Source: Medicago truncatula
Taxonomy: Eukaryota > Streptophyta > Magnoliopsida > Fabales > Fabaceae
DNA length: 64,000 nt
Reading direction: 5' to 3'
Assembly: GCF_003473485.1 (NCBI RefSeq)
Contig: NC_053048.1
Span: 44,946,755 to 45,010,754, forward strand
Below, one piece after another: positions 10,434-21,505 of this stretch (its first letter is position 1; each line of letters starts with the position of its first letter). The position numbers were made by a program, and so were the translations under genes. The notes beneath the pieces are model-generated. The model was not told the origin of the DNA, made no database searches, and worked only from the letters and a program-made list of their open reading frames with translations.

Positions 10434-12416
10434 TATAAATTTATAACCAGTTTCATGTATGTCTGTTATGCCATCACAACCGACTTCCTGCTATTATCGA
10501 AGGTCCACCTGTAATCACAATATTAATCTAGTAACATATACAAATGTTGTGATACTTGAGAAATTAAAATTCAACAAGTCAGAAGCAGCAATAATTTGAA
10601 AACTATGTTCACTAGATCAGCACGTACAAAGTTTGTATTAGAATTTGTGGTCTGCAAAGCACAGTAGATTTTAATTTTAATATCAGAAATGAACTATTCA
10701 ATATATTTTGCATTCATTGAATCAAACAATAGCAGGGATAACCACAAAAGCTATGAAATAGAATATAATTTATGATTAGTGAATAATATCTAATAAGCTT
10801 CACATAGGGACACATAAGACTTTGAGGATTTCAAACTAGTGGTCCATCCCTCCATCTAATGGTGGAAGCAATATTGACAATGTAGACATTACATAATAGC
10901 TTCTGTTCTACCAGTCAACCAAAGACAAACTGATAGTTTAATATAAAACCGAAAGTGCCTTGTAAAATTTCTCATACTTTCACCTACCTAGACCCAGGTC
11001 TCATGTTTTCTTACAGCCTTTATATCATTAAGTTTTCATTATAAGGTTCAAAAGCACGAAAAAATAGTTGTTATTTTGTTAATGGGGGGAATTGAACCCG
11101 TGACTTCTTTATCAATCCAACCCCACATGCCCTTTCCCCCAAGTCAACTTATCACAGTGAGTGCGTATAAATCAGAAATTCACAAAACAACTTAACCATA
11201 AATCTCACAAACCAAGAGCGAAGTTTTATGTCACCAAACAAAATGGAAGCAAAGCATAGGTATAGCCATATGAGGTGTGGGAGTAAGCAACTGCATGATT
11301 AGCTGTGTCAAACCCTTAATTCTCAAATAATGAAAAATGGCAATGAAAAAATAAACAAGGTACATTTAGCAGCACTCTTTTAGTTTCTTTTCATTTAACA
11401 ATTTAAGCTTATTTGACATGTCAATTTCTTTGATGAAAAAAGGTGAAAGAAAAGTAAGAGAAAGGAAAAACAAAAAAAAAATTGAAATCATTGAATCATG
11501 CAATTCAAATAGGTGATATGAATCACACATGTATCCCACAATTTAAAAAATCATTTATAATTCATCACATGATGCAAATTATTGGAGTGCTGAATTGTAC
11601 CAAACCATGTGATTCAAATCAAGAATCATGCCGTCCTAACAACTACAGAGGTACGATAGATCATATAAGGGTTATCTGCCAAGTCAGATCTAATCTCTAA
11701 ATCATGCCCAGAAACAGCCTTGAACTTTTTACGCTTTTCATTTTTTTTTTTTAGTTCCCCACCTGATAACATATCAGACAACTTGGGTGGGTTATAACCA
11801 CATAGCAGTTGCATTCACACGCTTGGACCTGTTATTAACAGTTGCATCAACCCATTCTAGGCTGCATTAACTTTAGCTTTACACATCTATGTTCCATGAT
11901 CCCAAAATACAGAAAAGTATACTAAGGGGGTCAAGGAAGAGTTGGTTTAATATTAAACTTCCAAAGCTAATGTCCAAATCCAAATAACACAGCCTTAAAA
12001 GTATAAACTAGGAAATCAAATACCATTATACCAAAGCAAGAGAACTATTTCATTGAAATTATAAAATGATCCTATCAAACTCCTTTTGTCTTCAAACACA
12101 AAATAGAGCAACACATTCCTTTGTCATTTCAAAAATCAAGACCGACTTAAACTGAACATTAAGGTGCGTATACTCTCGACCAAAAGCAAATGTAAAAGAA
12201 AGATTGATTTCTAGAATGACAAATAAATTTCACTGACAAATGTATGCCACAACAAACATATGCAAGAAAGCTATATAAATTGTCCATTGACCATTGCAAG
12301 CGAATCCAAATCCACAAACACAAAAGAATGAGACAAAATAAAAAGGAAGTGTGATCATCATCTGAACACACAAGTTTGTAGAAAATGCAATACTTCATAA
12401 ACCATATTTGGATCCA

Positions 12417-12600
12417 ACAACAACCAAGTCTTATCCCACTAACTGGGGTCGGCTACAGGATCAAATTACACCATAATGTTTATCATAAACAATATTTGGA
12501 TCCAACTCATTAATCTCTTAGTATTTCCTAATAGTCTCTCTTATAGTTTTTCTAGGCCTTCTCTCTACGTTCACAAGTTCAAAATAAACCGTACATTGAT
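12417..12600 (-). mobile_element. RTE-type LINE 3' end fragment
   Basis: Reading the minus strand, the fragment ends ...GACCCCAGTTAGTGGGATAAGACTTGGTTGTTGTT in effect (seen on plus as AACAACAACCAAG and CTTATCCCACTAACTGGGG). This tail and the block before it (ATGATTTGATCC-like, ATTAATGAG) are shared with 43996-44430. Short dead copy inside the SKIP30 leader intron. Confidence 0.7.
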
Positions 12601-12663
12601 CCAAAAAGAAAATTGACGAAGAACAACTCCAATTCCCAGTTTCACTGCATTATTCAAGAACAA

Positions 12664-12715
12664 AACAACAGCAACAACAACCAAACCTTATCCCACTATG
12701 TGGGGTCACAAATAC
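12664..12715 (-). mobile_element. Second, shorter RTE-type LINE tail
   Basis: CAACAGCAACAACAACCAAA followed by CTTATCCCACTATGTGGGG is the terminal 50 bp of the same LINE family, in the same orientation as the copy 65 bp away. Confidence 0.6.
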
Positions 12716-13138
12716 AAAAGAACAAAAAATTCCTAAAAAACATGTCTTTCTTACTAAGGAACAACCAAAAGACCAAATTCAGTTCTACCAAGAATAAAGC
12801 AAATAACAAGGAGTATTACAGAACAAAACAAAACAAAACAAAACAAAAAACTAACTTTTTTGGATTGATGAAAAAGCAATAACACACAAGTCTTGAAATT
12901 AAAATTGGGGTTAAAGCCCTAACATTTTTTCGCAATTAAACAAGAAAATCAAATAGAAAAGGGGTCAAGTAACAACCCAGTTGATATTAACAATAAATAA
13001 AGCAATGGGTATACGATTAAGTCCTAAAAAAATGAAAATTGAACATCAACAATGAACCCTACTCAAGATTCAAATTACACAGTTATTTCATAATAATAAA
13101 TAAAAAATTAAACAAAAAAAAAACAGAAAATTGTTTAC

Positions 13139-13230
13139 CTGATAACGAAGAAGAAAAGGAATCGGAAAGATTATTGATTGATTGAAAGATGAGAAGAAAT
13201 TGGATGGGTCGATGAAACGAAGGGCGAAGA
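13139..13230 (-). other. SKIP30: 5'-UTR exon 1 of SKIP30
   Basis: Non-coding first exon, bounded downstream by the donor at 13139/13138. The upstream border is set about 30 bp below the TATA box at 13255-13261, so it is approximate. Confidence 0.55.
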
Positions 13231-13254
13231 AAACGGTACGGTGAAATTAAAACA

Positions 13255-13261
13255 CTTTATA
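13255..13261 (-). promoter_or_regulatory. TATA box for SKIP30
   Basis: Minus-strand CTATAAAGTG, about 115 bp upstream of the leader donor site. No other TATA-like motif nearby is as close to the consensus. Confidence 0.5.
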
Positions 13262-13399
13262 GAGTCAATGTGATTATATGAATGTGAATGTGTAATTGTT
13301 TTTAGTGTTCCTTTTCCTTTGAGATGAGATTTTTGTTTGTAATTGTTGTCACAACCCAAGATTGTGTTTGTGTTTGTATTTGTAAGATTGTCTAAGTTT

Positions 13400-15756
13400 T
13401 TAGATTAGATAGATATATCACCATAAAATAATAACATATACTCAAATAAAATACATGTATAAATATATAAATAGAGAGAAAGTTAAAAAAAATAAAAAAA
13501 TAAATAGATGAGATGAGATGACATTACTTTCTTTTCGTTTAATCAGATATCTTATGATCGAATCCACTGTTGAAAGTTTTGTCACTTTTATGGTTTATCT
13601 GACTCGAGAGATTAATGTTTGCAACTGCACAAAGATAAGATTAATGGAATGGAAATATGACTCTTGTTGGGTAAGGAAGTTGGGGGTTATTTTTGTTGCT
13701 ATGCGTTAATTAGCTAGCTGCATAATTTCTAGTTGTCTTGCGTGTTCTCCCCGACTTACTCATTCAATGCACACAAGAATAACTTGTTGGCATATTCTTA
13801 AATTCTTTTTTTCATTTCCTCTTCCCTACACTACACCTTATGGAATCTTCTTCAATCCTTTTCTCAAACGTTTTTCTTTTGAGTATTTTTTTTTTTTTTT
13901 GTGTTCATATTCATGTAGGTAGGCATGACAATTGCGCGTGCACAAGGAAATTGACATTTGTATGATAGGTGGTGTATAATATTTGCCCATTCAATTTCAA
14001 TACATAGCTGGCTATGTTAAGATGGATATTGACACTTTAATTTGTTAGGATCGGAGGGTTTAATCAATTTATTGAATATATACATGGTCTCAACTACTTA
14101 ATGAGGAAAATTACGTGAATAATGTGTATATCATTTATTCATTTATTGTTTTACATATATGTAATCACTCTTAGGTTGTCAAAATTGTTATTGATACTTA
14201 CTTTACAAATAATTTTTTTACTAATAGTTTAAAATAATTAGAATTATTGTAATATATAATGTATTTATTATTTATAAATAATCATTATTAATTTTTCAAA
14301 AAAATAACATTGTTAACTACTGCCAAAAATAATGATCTCAAGTAATATTGTTAATTTTTTATATAACAAATGTTCACATACATATTTTGAGGTTTTGACC
14401 AAAATACAAAGAACTTTTGATAAAAGAAAAAAGTACATAGTATGAGACTGAGTCAAATGGAAATAGGGTCGGTGTTTGATAGTCTATAAGGTCAATGGTG
14501 AGGTCTGTACCCTAACATTTTTTATTATAACATTATTTTTTTTCACATGTGTTTATTTGGGTTTTTGAATGAATGCGTTTGTACAACTTATAAAAAGAAA
14601 AAACATTTTTTGTAGTTAAAATAAAAAGTTACCTTGGCTAGCTTATGAAAAATATATGGGTTTGTGAAAATTGCAAAAGGTAATTTTTTATTTTTTTTTC
14701 ATCAAACTTGTCCCTAAATTTTCTACATATGACAAGTTTTGCTTATTAGGTTTTAACCCTTTTGTCTTCTTCTCTTGAGAAGCAAAGTTGATGCTCTTTA
14801 TATAGTATATTTTTTTTGGAAAACTCTACATATTTCAACAAACACATGACTAAATCATTACAACCATAATATGGCATTCTATACGTACCCTACAGTTTTG
14901 TTCATCTCATTAAAGTTTAAACATAGTTAGGCAGCGTGCCTAATAATTTGTTGAAAATAAGCGACCCTACCTAATAATGTGACTTCAGTATCACGGTATA
15001 TTTCTAAAGCTGTTACATGAGCAATAACTTTGGATAAGTCATAGAACACTCACTCTGGTCACAAAATATGCGCACATCAATGCAATCAATCACACTAATC
15101 TTTCACTTAAATTCTTAAGACCTTCGTGATCCACAAGCTATGTGTTTATGCTGAAGACTCCAACCTGCTTCTTTAGACTTTTTTTTTTTTAAGTGGATAC
15201 CTTCCTTTTATGATCCATTTGTTTTATTTATTTATTTTTTGACAACCTTAATTAGTACAATCTCGGGCCTTGGGGGCGTGTTTCTACTATAGTAAACCTC
15301 GTATTTTGTAAGATTTATGAGTTGTCTTGAAACTTTTCCATAATCTTTTATAATATACTTCATGCAATTCGTATCATCAATAGTGGTCATGAAGAAAAAA
15401 GAAAACAATCATCAGTGCATAAGAGGTGTGAGATGATTGGACACCTCTACATACCCTAACATTATAGACATCCCTGTAACATTTCTCTCTTAATAAGGAA
15501 AGTCATCTTCACACAAAGAATGAACAAATAGGAATGTATAAATTATACCGCGTCGCACCTATATATTTAATATTTATGTATGTGACCAATTAAAAATTAT
15601 GTCCCCAATCAAGTCTATCATAGACTTTACTAATTCCTATTTTTAATACTTCTTCCCCATCTTACCCCTACTTTTTGCATTGCATGTGGTGAATGGTTTC
15701 CATATTCATATCAATGCTTATATTCTCAACAAAAGCATTCATAAGTAATTTTTTTT
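13400..15756. other. Intergenic, no gene recognised
   Basis: About 2.3 kb of AT-rich DNA upstream of SKIP30. Short ORFs only, none with a recognisable domain. No clear inverted-repeat element found by eye. Confidence 0.45.
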
Positions 15757-16580
15757 TTCAACAAGTCAAAATGAGATATATTAACAAAAACGTGTTCTTT
15801 CAAGTACAAGACTTACTAAAAAATAACGACCAAATTCAAACAATACAGAATATAGGTTAAGAACACACTTTTAACCTACAAAAGCAAAAAGAACCTCATA
15901 ACCAATTCCTAAACAAGAAAACGGACAAAACCACCAATTATGGTAGCCAAATGTTGCCTTCAGTTACCACAAAGATAACAGCTTAATTTTGTCCAAAAAC
16001 TGGTGAATACACACTTCTTGATTTCTTCGTGCGTTTGTTTGGCAGATTATACACAAAAGGTTACTAACCAAAGCAAGATTGGCGAAGTGGCAACTTGGTG
16101 ATTCATATTGTGATCAATGTGGTAACTTTGAAGAGAGTATTCTACATGTGCTTAGAGATTTCCTTTTGGCGGTTAATGTTTGGAATCACTTGACAGAGGT
16201 CAAGCATATGGAAAGCTTTCTTCCTAGCTAGCTACAAAGACTGGATTTAGTTAAATTTTGGTGAGCATATTGGACATCGAAAGAGTGTCAAGTGGGACAC
16301 TACGGGCGACAACTTTCTAATTGTTATGGCAGTGGAGAAATCAACGAGTTCATAATTCATAGTTGATGACATTAAACTAGGAGGTTAGGATCACACATGT
16401 GTATCGAGAAGTTAACCGGTGTGCGGATGTTCTTGCCAACACGAGTAGTGAAGGTGACATGAGAATTACTTATTTAGAACATCCCCTCCAAGGATGTCTC
16501 AAATTTTATCTGATGATTGGAGGGGTGTGTCTCTCCCCCGTTTAGTTTTAGTTTTTTCTTTTCAGGCTTAGGCCCTGTAT
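15757..16580 (+). mobile_element. Degenerate LINE remnants (zinc-knuckle and RNase H pieces)
   Basis: Near 16095-16200 the plus strand reads GDSYCDQCGNFEESILHVLR, the C-x2-C...H zinc-binding region (zf-RVT) of plant L1 elements. Near 16385-16460 it reads RITHVYREVNRCADVLAN, the end of the RNase H domain. The intervening coding sequence is out of frame or lost. 15757-15990 begins with a T-run and looks like a minus-strand LINE 3' tail, so two pieces may be joined here. Confidence 0.65.
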
Positions 16581-17642
16581 AATACCAAAAAATAAATAAA
16601 AAATAAAATATGTGGTTCCTTTTCTTTCCAAATTACCATATGCATGAACACCAAATAATCCGCATGATAGAACAACACATCCGAATCTATCTAATAAATG
16701 ACTATACTTAACAAAATGATCCAACATACTGAACAGATCCACCGAAGAAAAGCCGATCCAAACATTCATAAGCATCTATATCTATATTTTATATAAAAAT
16801 ATACTCAATTTTGATATGACATTTTTTCTTTCGATTTTACCACTTGTTCAATTTTATTTTACTATTTCTTATCAATCAAATCAGAATTTTATTGGTTACT
16901 ACATATTTATCTTCTTCTCCTTATTTTCATCTCACAAAAACAAGAGGCTTCTGTTACATTTGTTCTCTCGGCATCTACCCTCAAAAGAATGTGTCACATT
17001 AAACATGAATAATTTTTTTCTCTTGTATCAGATAGTTAGTTATGTAAACTACTTTCTTTCTTGGGTGTATTATGTGTTGTCCAATTGTAAATTAAAGTTT
17101 CCTCTATAGTGTTAGTAGCCTTTGAAGAATTGGTAGGGTGATTGTCATTTGAAATATTCATACATGCCAACTGTTGAGTACCGCGGATTTAAAATGGTAG
17201 CACTTTTAAACATGATTAAGTTCTATGCTTATTGATTTCTTGTCTCAAATTATGTTTGTGGTCTAACATGAAATTTATGCTTTTATTGATGAGATAACAC
17301 ACCCGTTTGTTATAGATTAAAAGAAAATTCAACGGTTGATCTATGATTTACATATATAGGTCAACCGTTGAGTTTTAAGAAGCGGCTAAAAAAGTTACAT
17401 TTTACGAACAAGTATATCTTTCACGTTATGAATCATTTTACATCTTACTGGATAACATACTATCAAATGTACTGCAATCAAACGTGTTTTGTGATTTCAA
17501 TTACAAAACTCACATTGGTAATATAGTTAGTTTACTGTGACTTTTATTCCCTAACTTGGTTAAGGTGTAAGAGGGGAAAAAAGAGAGTGTGCTAAAAATC
17601 AGTAGTAGAATTTAGACAATACAAAAATATGCAGAATGTAGC
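16581..17642. other. Intergenic, no gene recognised
   Basis: AT-rich sequence. A small palindrome lies at about 17315-17370 (CAACGGTTGATCT ... AGGTCAACCGTTG). The small ORF at 16816-17109 has no recognisable domain. Confidence 0.45.
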
Positions 17643-18537
17643 CTAAGTCATGGTCATGAAAGTGAATGTCAAATTTGCAATGATAACCAGAACAAGCAAA
17701 GAACATTGTAATTTCACAGAACTTGATGTTCTATAAGATGAGGTTGAGCCACGGATACTTCCACTGCTTCCGGTTGTTGATGTAAAATACCCTATATCAA
17801 AAAGCATCAAATTTATTAATTACAGCTATTTAGCAATAAAACTTTTTGTGCAAGTTGTAACAAATTCAAAAGTATCTGCCTGCACTCTTGTACCATATAT
17901 CATGATAAAATTGTTAAATGTAATAAAAATAGCTAGGGAAATTAATGTTTTACATCAAAAACATCTAAGAATTTCTTTATTTTGATACCTGAAGGAGAAT
18001 TTGGAATGTTGGAAATAGAAACACCTGCCGGAGCTGGAAGAGAAGACGAAGTAGTTGAGCCTGAAATCACAACAAAAAATTAAGTTTTTTCACATCTCTC
18101 AATTACATTACATACTACAATTTTTTATTGCAAAAATTAGCTGCGGTGAAATCCGCGTGCAGAAAGACATATAGATAGACAGACAAACATATTTAACTCA
18201 TACCAGGGCAGGTATTGATAGGAGGTGTTTGGATATTGCAAGCCATGGGGAGCGCCAAAGCACGAGTCTGATTGATGTTAAGACTAGCAGCAATAGATGA
18301 AGCACCGCCATCAACAACCTCACATAGACATTGTGGCTGTGACCCCACCACGGAGGCAAGTTGCGAGCAGCAACCAGAGGAAGGGGTGGAGGTCTGTCCT
18401 GTGATGTAGTCAAGGCACGGAGAAAGACTTATGAGCACATTGGCGCAATTTGAGTCGGTTTGTGCCACTGTGACACCCCTAAGAGCCACCATAACAAATA
18501 ACATGCTTAGCAGCATCTCAATGCTTCTCTGTGCCAT
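17643..18537 (-). CDS. GPI-anchored non-specific lipid-transfer protein (LTPG), copy 1
   Basis: Three coding exons: 18537-18204, 18060-17989 and 17791-17643 (334+72+149 bp, 184 aa), both introns phase 1 with GT-AG borders. Residues 1-25 are a signal peptide. The eight-cysteine motif is complete: C31, C41, C56-C57, C70-x-C72, C100, C110. A Ser/Thr/Pro-rich linker follows, then a hydrophobic tail (LLVLVIIANLTF) typical of a GPI-attachment signal. Known family role: carries lipids or cutin/suberin precursors at the plasma membrane-cell wall face. The start at 18537 is preferred over the in-frame ATG at 18579, because a TATA-like box at 18581-18588 leaves no room for a leader before the latter. 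The second LTPG gene lies 8 kb away, facing the other way, with the same intron phases. Confidence 0.92.
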
Positions 18538-18580
18538 TGTTTTAAGATATTGTGATGAGTTTTGGTGATCAAATGTCAAT

Positions 18581-18588
18581 ATTTAAAT
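18581..18588 (-). promoter_or_regulatory. TATA-like box of LTPG copy 1
   Basis: Minus-strand CATTTAAATATTG, about 45 bp upstream of the chosen ATG. It sets the start choice. Confidence 0.5.
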
Positions 18589-18941
18589 GCTGAATTGGTT
18601 TGTTTCTTTGGGTGGAAAAGTCACTAGAGAATGGCTTATAGCGACAAAAAGAAAGTGTGAAATAAAGAAGGGGAACGCTTTTTTATGCTTTACATTTACA
18701 TAAAGAATCTAAATGAAACTTTAGGAATTTGATTTAATAAAGTTTCCTTACGTGTTCTCTCATATGGTACTTGTGATCTTTTCTGCTTTGTTATTTTTAT
18801 GTGTCCTTAACATTTGAGTAAGTAAATGATTATTGGGGGTATGGTATAAAGTAGCCGAATGACTATAAATGCATTTTCTTTTCATTATGGGATTTGAGAA
18901 TGATTTGTCATCAAATTAGTGTACATAGGAAATATTTCATG

Positions 18942-19081
18942 TTTTTTTTTTTTTTTGTTAAGTGGCCTAGTGACTAGAGAAATTCATCTTAAAGGTGAAA
19001 TAGTGGAGTGTTCGAGGTTCGAACTCCAGCCTCGCATACATATTGCATTATCCCTTACCAAATGAGCTAAGCTCACGAGAC
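18942..19081 (-). mobile_element. tRNA-derived SINE
   Basis: The minus strand begins GTGAGCTTAGCTCATTTGG (A box) and carries GAGTTCGAACC (B box), then a 70-bp unrelated body and an A-rich tail. It is flanked by perfect 13-bp target-site duplications, GAAATATTTCATG, at 18929-18941 and 19082-19094. It is a pol III-type SINE, not a functional tRNA gene. Confidence 0.9.
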
Positions 19082-19288
19082 GAAATATTTCATGCTTTTA
19101 GAGCAACAATTATAGAGTAAGTTACTAAAAGGGAATTAAAATTTCAATGCATTAGAAAATTCCAAAAACAAATGCTTAATAGCGAAGGCAGGTTTTAAGT
19201 ATGCCCCATCTAACATGCAATACTTTATTCGAACAACTTTTGGATTTTTACTAATTTGGACGTTTACACACAAGCCAATCCATGATTC

Positions 19289-21500
19289 TTTTTTTTTTTT
19301 TTTTTTTTTGGTATAAAAGAGGGCTCTCAGAGCCCAAAGGAAAGAAAACTAAGAAATTAAACGGACGTTCCTAGGCATGCAAGCCCCAGAAATATCATCA
19401 AACAAAAGACTCTGAAGCTCACTAGGAGGAGTCTCCAGAATATGAAAATCTAGAAAATCCGTCGAAATGCTGAAATTAGCAAGCCAATCTGCACTTCTGT
19501 TGCCTTCCCGCCAAGTATGGGTAATTTTGACAGTCCAACTCAAACTCAAAAGTTGTCGAATACGCCTGACCAAAGTAGGAGTTGTTCCACTAAAATTGCA
19601 ATTTTCAGTAATCATGTCGACCAAAATCTTTGAGTCACTCTCCACTATAAGATGAGTGGTATTCTCCCTCCACGCCATGTCCAAACCAAGGTACATGCCC
19701 CACATTTCAGCATGAAAAGCATCACACATTCCAATCTTCTTGAAGTAGCCTTTGATCCATCTGCCATCAGAGTCTCGAAGAAGCCCTCCACACCCTACAA
19801 GAGTACCAGATCCCTTCCAAGCACCATCACAATTAAGCTTAACCCAACCAAACGGAGGTCGCATCCAACCGATGTATATAATTTCCTTTTGATGCGAACT
19901 TTTATGCACCAACTTCGTATTGTCTTCTATCTCTCTAGTAAACTTTTGAATCACCAGTGTTGGATTGCTTGGTCTTTGAAATCCTATTTCAAAAATAGAT
20001 TTGTTTCGCCAATTCCATAAATACCAACATGTTGTCATGAAAGTAGTCTGCCAAGTAGCAGGATTATCTCCAATCCCTTTTTTATTAAGGTTGTTAAAAA
20101 TCCACTCCCTGCAATCAAAAGAGAAGAAATTAGTTATGTAATTATGTGGGATAAGTCTGAGCCATACCTGAGTAGCGTGCACACAATCACGAAGGACATG
20201 AATGACTGTTTCATCCTCTCTCGCACAACAAGGACAAGTAGGGGAGATACCAACCCCCCACTTGCTACGACGATAATTGGTAAGGATCCTTCCATGAGCG
20301 GCCAACCAAATAAAGGTTTGGATACGATGGGGACCCTTCCAATTCCATAAGGTCTTCCAATCACCTCCTACAGCAAAGGGGGTCTCTTGCTGCAAATTGT
20401 AAGCACTTTGGACAGTAAACTTGAGAGTGTTAGTTCCTCCCCATCCTATAGTATCTGGGCCATCAAAATCAGAAGGGGTTGGGAGGGCTAAAATCTGGTT
20501 AACAATGTCCACATGCAAGTTATCCATCAAAAAATTTAGGTCCCAGACACCAGAAGTATTAATAGCATCCCTAACTGAAATAGTAGTATCCACATAAGAT
20601 TGAGTAGAAGAAGAGAAGAGAGAAGTATTATTCGAGACCCACTTATCGAGCCAAAAGTTAGTACTTCTTCCATCTTCAATTTGCCAAATAACATGACGCT
20701 TAAAATCATCCCAAATTCCTACAATCGCTTTCCACAGGGGAGAGTCATAAGGTTGGGAGCTAATATTGTTATTAAGATCATTATTTCTACCGTACTTACT
20801 GTAAAGAACTCTACACCAGAGCTTATCTGGTTGCTTGATAAGATTCCATAACATCTTCATAAGGAAAGCCTCATTCATATGATGAGGCCGCTTAAAACCA
20901 AGACCACCGTTCATCTTAGGAAGACAACAAACATCCCAACTCACCAAATGAGCTTTACGCCCCTGATCTGAGTCTCCCCACACAAAACCTCTTTGAATTT
21001 TTTCAATCTCATCACATATGGTTTTTGGGATCTTAGCATACTGCATGTGATAGTAAGGAATGGAGCTGATGACAGATTTAGAAAGGGTGATTCTACCTGC
21101 TAAGCTTAAACATTGTTGCTTCCAACCACTTAACTTGTTTTGAATTTTGTTGATAATATGATTGAAATGACCTCTAGAAGTTCTACCTGGTGTTATATTC
21201 GCCCCAAGATATTTACCCAAACTGTTAACCTGATTAAACCCTGTATGTTGAATAATATCTTCCCGAAGATGGTTGTCAACATTCTTGGAAAAATACACCT
21301 GAGTTTTTTCTCTATTAATTTTTTGCCTAGAAGATTGGCAGAACATATCAAGGCAATGTAAAACACAATGAGCCTGTTCAATGGAGGCTTCTGCAAAAAG
21401 AAGAAGATCATCAGCAAAAAGTAAATGAGAAATCGGGGGACCATACCTGCCAGCACGCATAGGTTTCCAGTAATCAGCTTCCACCTGATCAGCTAGTTGG
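19289..21500 (-). mobile_element. 5'-truncated L1-type LINE with long open frame
   Basis: A 718-codon uninterrupted frame (21505-19349, minus) followed by a short 3' UTR and a 21-nt A-tail (T-run at 19289-19309). The frame starts inside the reverse transcriptase, with the FADD catalytic box at residues 30-33. It then has the thumb/connection region, a zinc-knuckle region (about residues 360-450, CPCCARE...VIHVLRDC) and a C-terminal RNase H (about residues 560-700; acidic residues in NCDGAW, HAEMWG, ESDS and the final RSADWLA). The endonuclease and first half of the RT are missing, so it cannot move on its own. The open frame suggests a recent insertion. I could not find a target-site duplication. 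It sits between the two LTPG genes. Confidence 0.92.
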
Positions 21501-21505
21501 TACAA

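Larger units (their letters stand above)
10509..13138 (-). other. SKIP30: 5'-UTR intron of SKIP30 (2.6 kb)
   Basis: On the minus strand the donor ATCAG|GTAAAC is at 13139/13138 and the acceptor TTACAG|GTGG at 10509/10508. The intron holds RTE-type LINE tails (12417-12720). At 11080-11160 a segment reads on the minus strand as a B-box-like GGTTCAATTCC, possibly a SINE relic. No other gene is seen inside. Long leader introns in F-box/kelch genes often raise expression, but that is inference here. Confidence 0.75.

Noticed and set aside
16816..17109. 97-codon ORF with several hydrophobic stretches
   Set aside because: Composition-driven hydrophobicity in AT-rich DNA. No homology recognised.
18538..18579. 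Upstream in-frame ATG for LTPG copy 1
   Set aside because: It would place a charged stretch before the signal peptide, and the TATA-like box at 18581-18588 is directly next to it, leaving no leader.
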